11,815 nt of DNA from Chloroflexota bacterium (GTDB taxonomy: Bacteria; Chloroflexota; Dehalococcoidia; DSTF01; RBG-16-68-14): positions 1 through 11,815 of the forward strand of contig JADFNZ010000043.1 in the NCBI GenBank assembly GCA_022563135.1. The letters are read 5' to 3'. A program made the translations under genes and the position numbers. This document shows positions 5,914 through 11,815 of the stretch, in pieces. Each line of letters starts with the position of its first letter. Position 1 is the first letter of the stretch. The notes below the pieces were generated by a model. It worked only from the letters and a program-made list of their open reading frames with translations, was not told the origin of the DNA and ran no database searches.

Positions 5914-7184
5914 CCGCAGGCTATCCCCCGTTCTTTCAGCTGCCGGACCAGCAGCGCGCCGTGGTGACCGGCCTGGGCGTCGTCTGCCCGGTGGGCAACG
6001 ACACGAAGACGACGTGGGCCGCCCTCGCGGACGGCCGCTCAGGGATCGGCCACCTTACCAAGTTCGATCCGAGCGCGCTCGAGATCGACATCGCCGGCGA
6101 GGTGCGAGGCTTCCACCCGGAGGAGGCGATCCCGAGCAAGACGCTCCGGCGCATGGCGCTACCCGCGCAGTACGCGGTCGTCGCCGCGCAGGAAGCGACC
6201 GCGGACGCGGGATTCAGGATCGACGAGTCGAACGCAGACGAGGTGGGGGTGATCTTCGGGTCCGCAGGCGGCGGCTACTCCTTCATTCTCCAACAAGAGC
6301 ACACGTTTCAGGAGCGTGGCGCGCGTCGCGTCAGCCCGTTCCTCATCTCGCACATGCTGCCGGACGCCGTCTCCGGCCATATCGCAATCCTCCTAGGCGC
6401 GCGGGGCCCGAACTTCTGCCCAACCTCCGCCTGCGCCACCGGCACCGTCGCCGTCGGCGAGGCGATGGAGACGATCCGGCGCGGCGATGCGACGGCCGTC
6501 ATCTGCGGCGGCACGGACGAGCCGATCCTGCCCGTGTTGATGGCCGGCTTCCAAGCCTTGCGCGGCATGGCAAACGACCCTGACCCAACCAAGGCCTGCC
6601 GGCCGTTCGACGCCAACCGCGCCGGTTTCGTCATCGGCGAGGGCGCCGCGGCGCTCTTCGTGGAGAGCCTGGCGTCGGCGAAGGCGCGCGGTGCGCGCTG
6701 CTACGCGGAGGTCGTCGGGTACGGCTCTAGCAACGACGCCTTTGACATGGAGGCGACGCACGAATCCGGTCGCGGGCCGGCGCTCGCGATGGGTATGGCG
6801 GTTCGCAAGTCCGGCCTCCCCGTCGAGGAGTACGACTATGTGAACGCTCACGGCACCGGCACCCCGCTGAACGACCGCGTGGAGACGGCCGCAATCAAGG
6901 CAGTCTTCGGCGAACACGCCTACAAGCTCGCCGTCAGCTCCACGAAGTCGATGGTCGGTCATCTCATGGGCGGCGCCGGTGCCCTAGAGGCGCTGGCGAC
7001 GGTGAAGAGCGTGTGTGAAGGGCTGATCCCGCCCACGATCAACTATGAGACGCCCGACCCCGACTGTGACCTGGACTATGTGCCGAACGTCGCCCGGCGC
7101 CTGGAGCTACAGGCCGCGCTCTCCAACTCGGTCGGCCTAGGCGGCCACAACGCGACCGTGGCCTTCCACCGCCTGGACGCTTAG
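5910..7184 (+). CDS. fabF: Beta-ketoacyl-ACP synthase II
   Basis: FabF condenses malonyl-ACP with a growing acyl-ACP, releasing CO2, in fatty-acid elongation. The 424-residue thiolase-fold enzyme has the complete Cys-His-His set: C175 in TSACATG (172-178), H314 in NAHGTGT (312-318) and H351 in STKSMVGHLMG (344-354), with K346. The start of the fold, RAVVTGLGVVCPVGN, begins at 16, so the N-terminal 15 residues are extra. The C-terminal gating loop reads NSVGLGGHN (406-414), where the usual sequence is NSFGFGG; both phenylalanines are replaced (V408, L410). The GTG start overlaps the fabD stop. Neither acpP nor fabG lies between fabD and fabF, unlike many fab operons. KAS-I-type specificity cannot be excluded. 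Confidence 0.95.
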   Translation: MTAGYPPFFQLPDQQRAVVTGLGVVCPVGNDTKTTWAALADGRSGIGHLTKFDPSALEIDIAGEVRGFHPEEAIPSKTLRRMALPAQYAVVAAQEATADAGFRIDESNADEVGVIFGSAGGGYSFILQQEHTFQERGARRVSPFLISHMLPDAVSGHIAILLGARGPNFCPTSACATGTVAVGEAMETIRRGDATAVICGGTDEPILPVLMAGFQALRGMANDPDPTKACRPFDANRAGFVIGEGAAALFVESLASAKARGARCYAEVVGYGSSNDAFDMEATHESGRGPALAMGMAVRKSGLPVEEYDYVNAHGTGTPLNDRVETAAIKAVFGEHAYKLAVSSTKSMVGHLMGGAGALEALATVKSVCEGLIPPTINYETPDPDCDLDYVPNVARRLELQAALSNSVGLGGHNATVAFHRLDA

Positions 7185-7214
7185 GCGCGGCCATGAGACG
7201 ATTCCAACAGCGAT

Positions 7215-7221
7215 GAGGAGG
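7215..7221 (+). promoter_or_regulatory. Shine-Dalgarno GAGGAGG that sets the DinB-fold start
   Basis: GAGGAGG lies six bases before the GTG at 7228. The longer frame starts at an ATG at 7213 that overlaps this site, so the GTG is preferred. Confidence 0.65.
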
Positions 7222-7227
7222 AACGCC

Positions 7228-7707
7228 GTGACGACGAAGCAAGATCTGATCGACGGCCTGCACATGATCGCACGCGAGGGCGAGCGCGTCACCGCGAGCT
7301 ACGGGCCGGACGACTGGGCCTACGCAGTCCACGGCGAAGAGGGCGGTTGGTCGGTCAAGCAGCTCTTCTGCCATCTGGTTGGCACGGCGGAGGCGCTGCC
7401 GGGGATCGCCGGCGCGCTGTCGCAGGCGGAGGAGGGGCAGAACATCGCGGCGAACCTCGACATCGACGACTTCAACGCGCAGGGCGTCTCCGCGCGAGAG
7501 AAGATGAGCACGGCTGAGTTGATCCAAGCGCTCAAGGATGCATACGAGAAGGCGGCGGAGGCGGTGGAGGGTCTGCCGGACGCTCAGCTCGTCCAGCAGC
7601 GCCAGTTCGGCCAAGTAAAGGGTTCTGTCGCAGATCTGATTCAGACCTCCGTCGTTCTCCACGGCCTGTCGCACATCTACCACGCTCAGTCGCGGCCGCT
7701 GAACTAG
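7228..7707 (+). CDS. DinB-like four-helix-bundle protein
   Basis: This 159-residue protein fits the DinB/YfiT metal-binding superfamily, four-helix bundles that include thiol transferases (bacillithiol or mycothiol dependent) and many uncharacterised members. The expected metal triad is visible: H49 in the WSVKQLFCHLV segment (41-51), and H145 and H149 in LHGLSHIYHAQ (144-154). Helices fall at about 5-25, 42-68, 95-114 and 134-153. No second domain is present. It lies 43 bases after fabF and 15 bases before recJ on the same strand, so it is probably part of that transcript, but the context does not reveal a substrate. The name DinB does not imply a role in DNA damage repair here. The fold is well supported; the activity is unknown. 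Confidence 0.82.
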   Translation: MTTKQDLIDGLHMIAREGERVTASYGPDDWAYAVHGEEGGWSVKQLFCHLVGTAEALPGIAGALSQAEEGQNIAANLDIDDFNAQGVSAREKMSTAELIQALKDAYEKAAEAVEGLPDAQLVQQRQFGQVKGSVADLIQTSVVLHGLSHIYHAQSRPLN

Positions 7708-7722
7708 CAGGGAGGGATCCGC

Positions 7723-9402
7723 GTGACGACGGCCGTCGGCGGGACAGCCAAGCGCTGGCACGTTAAGGATGCGCCCGAAGAGACGCCGGCCGGCCCCTGG
7801 CCACCGCTCATCGGGCGGCTGCTGGCGAACCGCGGCATCAGCACGGCCGAGCAGGCGCGCGACTTCCTCGATGGCTCTGCCGGCCCAACGTCACTCACGC
7901 TGCCAGACCTGGAGCCCGCCGCCGAACGGCTTGCCCAAGCGTGCAAGAAGGGCGAGACCGTCGCGGTCTACGGCGACTTCGACGTCGATGGCATCACGGC
8001 CGCCGCGCTTCTGACCGAGAGCCTCGGCGCGCTCGGCGCGCGGCCCGTCCCATACCTGCCCCACCGCGTGAGCGAGGGCTACGGCCTGAACACGAAGGCG
8101 ATCGAGACGCTGCGCGGCCTCGGCGCGACGCTGCTGGTGACGGCCGACTGCGGCACCAGCTCGATCCACGAGGTGGCGTTCGCCCGCCGTCAGGGCATGG
8201 ACGTGATGATCCTCGATCACCACACCGTACCGCCGCACCTGCCGCTGGGCAGCCTGATCGTCAACCCGAAGCGCGACGCCAACGTTACCGACGAACCGGC
8301 CGCCTGCGGCGTCGCCTACTACGTCCTGCGCGCGCTCTACGAGACGCTCGGTTCTGCCGCGGACGAGGCGTCGATGCTGGAGCTGGTGGCGCTTGGCACG
8401 GTCTGCGATCTGGCGCCGCTCGTCGGCGACAACCGTCGCCTCGTGCGCGAGGGGCTGGCCGCGCTCGGCAAGACGGCGCGGCCCGGCCTGCGTGCGCTGT
8501 TCGACGTCGCGGGCGTGGACCCGAATCGGGTGGACACCGAGACTATCGGCTACACGCTGGGCCCGCGGCTGAACGCGGCCGGCCGCATGGCGCACGCCCG
8601 CATCGCGTTCGACCTGCTGGTGTGCGACGAGGAGGAGCGCGCACGCGAGCTGGCGACCGAGATCGACGCGCTCAACCGCGAGCGGCAGGCAGCGACGGAG
8701 CGCGCGCGTGAGCTGGCCGGCGAGCTGCTTGCCGGCGAAGGAGACGCCCCGCTGCTGATGCTGGGCCACGAGGAGTTCCCGCTTGGCATCGTCGGGCTCG
8801 TCGCGGCGCGACTGGCGGACGCCTACCAGCGCCCGGCCGTCGTCTACACGCTCGGCGAACTGGAGAGCCGCGCCAGCGCCCGCAGCATCCGCGGCTTCGA
8901 CATCACCGCGGCGCTGCGAGCCTGCCCGGACGGCACGTTCGTGCGCTTCGGCGGACACCGGATGGCGGCGGGCTTCACGGCGGAGAACGAGCGGCTGCCG
9001 GAGATCAAGGAGCGGCTGCTCGCAACCGCTGCGGAGCAGCTCGCGGGTCGGGATCTCACGCCGGCGATCGAGATCGATGCCGAGCTGCCGCTGTCGGCGC
9101 TGCGGGGCGAGGAGATCCGCTGGCTGGGCAGGCTGGCGCCCCACGGCATCGGCAATCCGGAGCCGGCGTTCCTCAGCCGGGGCGTGCTCGTCGCAGAGCT
9201 GCGAACCATCGGCAAGGACGGCGCGCACCTGCGGCTGAAGCTCCGCGACGGGCCGGTCGTGTGGCCCGCGATCGCGTTCCGTCAGGATGGCGGCGGTATC
9301 GCGGAGGGCGGCCGCGCTGACCTCGTCTACACGATCTCGGCGGAGCGGCGCTCGCGCGACGGACTGGAGCTGCGCGTGCTGGACCTGCGCCCGCCGGAGT
9401 AA
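7723..9402 (+). CDS. recJ: Single-stranded-DNA-specific 5'-3' exonuclease RecJ
   Basis: RecJ degrades single-stranded DNA from the 5' end in recombination and mismatch or base-excision repair. The 559-residue product is close to the family's usual length. The DHH domain carries motif I YGDFDVDG (83-90), motif II TADCG (140-144), motif III D165-H166-H167, and motif IV D229 in GTVCDLAPL (225-233). RVSEGYGLN (115-123) is also typical. The DHHA1 domain has GHEEFPLGIVGLVAARL (348-364) and the substrate-binding GGHRMAAGF (410-418). A C-terminal OB-like region follows to the end. The GTG start is supported by GGAGG (7711-7715), seven bases upstream. All expected catalytic acids and histidines are present. 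It is probably the last gene of the fabD-fabF-DinB-recJ run. Confidence 0.95.
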   Translation: MTTAVGGTAKRWHVKDAPEETPAGPWPPLIGRLLANRGISTAEQARDFLDGSAGPTSLTLPDLEPAAERLAQACKKGETVAVYGDFDVDGITAAALLTESLGALGARPVPYLPHRVSEGYGLNTKAIETLRGLGATLLVTADCGTSSIHEVAFARRQGMDVMILDHHTVPPHLPLGSLIVNPKRDANVTDEPAACGVAYYVLRALYETLGSAADEASMLELVALGTVCDLAPLVGDNRRLVREGLAALGKTARPGLRALFDVAGVDPNRVDTETIGYTLGPRLNAAGRMAHARIAFDLLVCDEEERARELATEIDALNRERQAATERARELAGELLAGEGDAPLLMLGHEEFPLGIVGLVAARLADAYQRPAVVYTLGELESRASARSIRGFDITAALRACPDGTFVRFGGHRMAAGFTAENERLPEIKERLLATAAEQLAGRDLTPAIEIDAELPLSALRGEEIRWLGRLAPHGIGNPEPAFLSRGVLVAELRTIGKDGAHLRLKLRDGPVVWPAIAFRQDGGGIAEGGRADLVYTISAERRSRDGLELRVLDLRPPE

Positions 9403-9436
9403 CTGCCGGGTCAGCAGACTGAAGTCCGCGGCTAGG

Positions 9437-9560
9437 GTCACCGTGAGCTTGTCGAAAGATCGAACGGCGCTCTGGGGGTTTGCAAAGGGTCTGGCTGAGC
9501 GCGCAAGAGATTCTTCCGGAGCCTGTCCTGAGCGACAGCGAAGGGCTCAGAATGACAGGC
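9437..9560. repeat. Structured dispersed-type intergenic repeat
   Basis: The 203-base gap after recJ holds no gene but two repeat-like halves. The right half (9507-9560) contains a strong inverted repeat: GCCTGTC (9521-9527) pairs with GACAGGC (9554-9560), and the adjoining CTGAGC (9528-9533) pairs with GCTCAG (9545-9550), leaving an 11-base loop and a three-base AAT bulge. The left half (9437-9467) includes CCGTGAGCTTGTCGAAAG and ATCGAACGG, with CCGT/ACGG ends. On the reverse strand it translates partly as CHSEPFAVAQDRLR, which I recall from dispersed repeats in Chloroflexota and other assemblies. That match is from memory; no second copy is in this window. Confidence 0.65.
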
Positions 9561-9590
9561 AAGATCAGTGTAATTCCGGCCGATTGGCGG

Positions 9591-9596
9591 TAGACT
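9591..9596 (+). promoter_or_regulatory. Possible -10 box (TAGACT) close to the regulator start
   Basis: TAGACT lies nine bases before the ATG at 9606, and no Shine-Dalgarno sequence is visible between them. If used, the transcript would be leaderless or nearly so. No -35 box is evident, so support is weak. Confidence 0.25.
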
Positions 9597-9605
9597 CGTT
9601 TCGAT

Positions 9606-11180
9606 ATGGCGAAACGAGGGCGGCCGCCGCACCCGGACATCCTTACGCCGCGTGAGTGGCAGGTGCTCGATCTCCTGCGCGAAGGGCTGAGCAACGAGCA
9701 GATCGCGCGTCGGCTGGAGGTCACCGAGCGCACGGCCAAGTGGCACGTCGCGGAGATCCTGAGCAAGCTGGGCGTCGGCAATCGCGAGGAGGCCGCCGCG
9801 TGGCAGCCGGAACGCCGATGGCCGCTCGCCGCGTTCGCGCCGCTCTTGATCTGGCGAAAGCTGGGCTGGGGCTGGCTGCCGGCGACGGCCGGTGGCGTGG
9901 CGATCGTCGCGGTTGCGGCGGGCCTCGGTCTGCTCGCGTGGGGGCTGGTGCGGACGGAGGGAGATGGTGGCGAACCGGCCCTGTCCGACGATCCGCCCGC
10001 AACTCTCGTGAGCCAGCCCGGCGTCTACCTCATCCGACCGGACGGCAGCGCGCTCCTGGCTCTGCTCGCGGCCGAGCCACTGGACGGCAGTTTTGCCTGG
10101 TCGCCTTCAGGCGACCGATTCGCGCTCGTGACAGGCAATGAAACGGAAGGGTTCGAGTTGTCGTTCGGATCCGCGAGTGACGGCAGTCTTGGCGCCGTCA
10201 CGACCGTGCCAGGCCCTGTCGACGCGATCCATTGGGCGCACCAAGGAGATGTGGTGGCTATCAGCTTCCAAGGCCCGCGCGGTGTGGTCCTTGTCGATGT
10301 GGTGACAGGTGAGCAGACCGCGATCGATGATGCCATCACCTTTAAGGGCTGGTCGCACGATGGACGCTACTTCGTGGTGCAGCTCCCGCCGGCCACCAAT
10401 GGCTTCGTTCAAGCGGCCGCTATCGTCGAGACGACCACGGGCGAACGGACCATGATTGCAGCCGAGGTTGGCAATGTGTACTGGTCGCCGACGGAGGACC
10501 GCCTGGCGTTCGACTACGTCGTCGTTCCTCAGAAGCCGCCGTACAACGCTTGGAAGAGGAGCGGCGTCGACGTGATCAACGCCGACGGAACAGGGCAACG
10601 GGCGATTCTGGCGGAGGAGAACGTTGGTTCATCGAGCTGGTCTCGCGTTCTCGGCTGGTCGCCTAACGGCACGCGTCTGCTCGTGCAAGACGCGTCCGAC
10701 AACTACCGATTCCGCGTCTTCGATGTTGAGGATCCCGCCACGTCGGCTGATCTCGGTGTCGCCAATAAGGCGGATTGGGGAGCATGGCTGCCGGATGGCG
10801 AACGCGTCGTTGTGAGGCGAATCGACATCGTCGACCACGAAGAGTATGCGTACTTCGACATTTACCGATGGGACGGAACTCCGCTTCCACGGATACCGGC
10901 CGGCTTCTTCGCCAAGAGCTCAGCCGTCTCTCCGATTGGCGGCCGCGTTGCCTATACCACGACCCGCTGCCGCTACACGAATGTCGAGGACTTGTACGTG
11001 CGCGACCTCGCAGGTGGGCCCACGGCCGTGGTTGCCATAGCGGAGCAGGACCAGCGCTTATCGTTCCCAACCTGGTCGGCGGATGGCGTTTATCTCGCGT
11101 TCCATGCAAGCTCGGTTGCTCCCGGTCGCCTTGGTTGCAACGGAGACGTGTTTGTCGACCCGCACTCCCTCCTCCAGTAG
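9606..11180 (+). CDS. LuxR-type HTH, transmembrane helix and PD40/TolB-like propeller fusion
   Basis: This 524-residue protein looks like a one-piece membrane transcription regulator. Residues 11-65 are a LuxR/FixJ-type DNA-binding domain: LTPREWQVLDLLREGLSNEQ, then a recognition helix around TERTAKWHVAEILSKLGV and NREEAAAW. One transmembrane helix follows (about 93-115). The rest (135-524) is a beta-propeller with eight WSPDG-like motifs at AWSPSGDRFAL (164), IHWAHQGDVVAI (208), KGWSHDGRYFVV (247), VYWSPTEDRLAF (291), LGWSPNGTRLLV (349), GAWLPDGERVVV (392), SAVSPIGGRVAY (439) and PTWSADGVYLAF (488). This predicts a cytoplasmic HTH and an external sensing or binding domain. There is no kinase or receiver domain and no visible Shine-Dalgarno sequence. 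It follows the repeat element and stands alone. Targets and ligand are unknown; the domain order is directly visible. Confidence 0.88.
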   Translation: MAKRGRPPHPDILTPREWQVLDLLREGLSNEQIARRLEVTERTAKWHVAEILSKLGVGNREEAAAWQPERRWPLAAFAPLLIWRKLGWGWLPATAGGVAIVAVAAGLGLLAWGLVRTEGDGGEPALSDDPPATLVSQPGVYLIRPDGSALLALLAAEPLDGSFAWSPSGDRFALVTGNETEGFELSFGSASDGSLGAVTTVPGPVDAIHWAHQGDVVAISFQGPRGVVLVDVVTGEQTAIDDAITFKGWSHDGRYFVVQLPPATNGFVQAAAIVETTTGERTMIAAEVGNVYWSPTEDRLAFDYVVVPQKPPYNAWKRSGVDVINADGTGQRAILAEENVGSSSWSRVLGWSPNGTRLLVQDASDNYRFRVFDVEDPATSADLGVANKADWGAWLPDGERVVVRRIDIVDHEEYAYFDIYRWDGTPLPRIPAGFFAKSSAVSPIGGRVAYTTTRCRYTNVEDLYVRDLAGGPTAVVAIAEQDQRLSFPTWSADGVYLAFHASSVAPGRLGCNGDVFVDPHSLLQ

Positions 11181-11259
11181 GAGAGCTAGTCGCCCCGGCA
11201 GCCGCCCTAACCCTTGCCCCTCCTCCCCGCGCATGCCACACTCCAACTCGATAGCGAGC

Positions 11260-11269
11260 GGAGGAGGAG
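11260..11269 (+). promoter_or_regulatory. Shine-Dalgarno GGAGGAGGAG for aspS
   Basis: A triple GGAG run ends three bases before the GTG at 11273 (GGAGG at 11260-11264 is eight bases away), giving firm support to a GTG start. The 92-base gap before it shows no terminator or T-box-like leader. Confidence 0.7.
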
Positions 11270-11272
11270 CGC

Positions 11273-11815
11273 GTGCTAAAGTCCCACTTCTGCGGCGAGC
11301 TGCGCAAGGAGCACATCGGCCAGCAGGTGACACTGGCCGGCTGGGTGCATCGCCGTCGCGACCACGGCGGCCTCGTCTTCATCGACCTGCGCGATAGCAA
11401 GGGGCTGGCGCAGGTCATCTTCCACCCGCAGGAGGCGCCGGAGGCGCACACTGCGGCGCGCGAGGTGCGCGGCGAGTTCGTCCTGCTCGTGCGGGGCGAG
11501 GTGGCGGCGCGCCAGCCCGGCACGGTGAACCCGAACCTGCCGACGGGCGAGATAGAAGTGCGCGCCCGCGAGGTGGAGGTGCTCAACCCGTCGAAGACGC
11601 CGCCCTTCCCGATCAACGAACGGACCGAGGTGGAGGAGCTGCTGCGCCTGCGCTATCGCTACCTCGACCTGCGCCGCGAGCACATGCAGCGCAACCTCTG
11701 GCTGCGCCACCGCGTCATCGCGTTCATCCGCCGCTTCCTGGGCGAGCGCGGCTTCATCGAGATCGAGACGCAGCTCCACACGAACAGCACCGCGGGGGGT
11801 GCGCGCGACTTCCTG
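11273..11815 (+). CDS. aspS: Aspartyl-tRNA synthetase, N-terminal part (partial)
   Basis: The frame is open to the right edge, giving 181 residues of a synthetase that joins aspartate to tRNA(Asp). The N-terminal OB anticodon-binding domain is typical of bacterial enzymes: the CGELRKEHIG segment, LAGWVHRRRDHGGLVFIDLR (21-40), and the linker NPSKTPPFPINE followed by LRLRYRYLDLRR. The class II catalytic core begins near 140. The last visible stretch reads IETQLHTNSTAGGARDFL, where the family normally has TP-x-L at motif 1 and STPEGARDF in the flipping loop. The motif 1 proline is Q167, and the loop Pro-Glu is A174-G175. That glutamate contacts aspartate in E. coli (E171), so this is either a real variant or a local sequence error. 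Discrimination between Asp-only and Asp/Asn enzymes needs the missing part. Confidence 0.92.
   Translation, partial: MLKSHFCGELRKEHIGQQVTLAGWVHRRRDHGGLVFIDLRDSKGLAQVIFHPQEAPEAHTAAREVRGEFVLLVRGEVAARQPGTVNPNLPTGEIEVRAREVEVLNPSKTPPFPINERTEVEELLRLRYRYLDLRREHMQRNLWLRHRVIAFIRRFLGERGFIEIETQLHTNSTAGGARDFL

Noticed and set aside
5681..6583. 300-codon frame on the plus strand across the fabD/fabF junction
   Set aside because: Extremely Arg/Pro-rich out-of-frame translation of two well-identified genes.
7891..9441. 516-codon open frame on the minus strand
   Set aside because: It lies antisense to recJ, whose motifs are complete. The product is Arg/Ala/Gln/His-rich with no recognisable domain, as expected of a GC-rich shadow frame.
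9521..9560. CRISPR repeat or intrinsic terminator
   Set aside because: Only one copy, so not an array; the hairpin is not followed by a T-run on either strand.
9438..9746. Minus-strand frame across the repeat (begins before the regulator HTH)
   Set aside because: It overlaps the HTH coding region, and its recognisable segment is the translation of a dispersed repeat, not a protein.
10663..11616. 317-codon frame on the minus strand
   Set aside because: Antisense to the propeller gene and aspS; Ser/Arg-rich and without a domain.

Overview
This GC-rich, gene-dense window contains mostly single-copy bacterial housekeeping genes with a few envelope and regulatory genes between them. A LuxR-HTH/propeller fusion, a class F-like sortase, DUF3105 and DUF6220-like membrane proteins, frequent GTG starts, and a dispersed repeat whose translation reads like repeats I recall from Chloroflexota assemblies all fit a monoderm Chloroflexota, perhaps Dehalococcoidia-like. 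This is inference; no rRNA or other taxonomic marker is present.

Layout. (a) 1-1182, minus strand: the first 103 codons of DNA polymerase III alpha (dnaE, cut by the window edge), preceded by a GNAT acetyltransferase gene. (b) 1263-2218, plus strand: a class I SAM methyltransferase, then a small putative lipoprotein whose ribosome-binding site overlaps the methyltransferase stop codon. (c) 2324-4236, minus strand: a likely envelope operon of class F-like sortase, DUF3105 membrane-anchored protein and four-helix DUF6220-like protein, driven from a 220-base divergent intergenic region. (d) 4457-9402, plus strand: a NifU-like Fe-S scaffold, then a tight run of fabD, fabF, a DinB-fold protein and recJ, with overlaps or short gaps suggesting one transcript. 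(e) 9403-9605: a structured dispersed repeat. (f) 9606-11180: a single-pass membrane regulator with LuxR-type HTH, one transmembrane helix and an eight-motif propeller. (g) 11273-11815: the start of a bacterial-type aspartyl-tRNA synthetase, cut by the right edge, whose last visible residues depart from a normally invariant active-site loop.

Genes working together: fabD and fabF supply malonyl-ACP and condense it in type II fatty-acid synthesis, but acpP and fabG are not beside them. The sortase, DUF3105 and DUF6220 products all belong to the membrane or cell surface. dnaE and recJ are replication and repair genes.

No CRISPR array, tRNA, rRNA, transposase or phage gene was seen. I do not see a clear new multi-gene system. 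The best leads are the HTH-TM-propeller fusion, the three-gene envelope operon with its CxxxC/His DUF3105 protein, the structured repeat, and the abnormal AspRS loop. Several start codons were moved from the longest reading frame to the one with a well-placed Shine-Dalgarno sequence.
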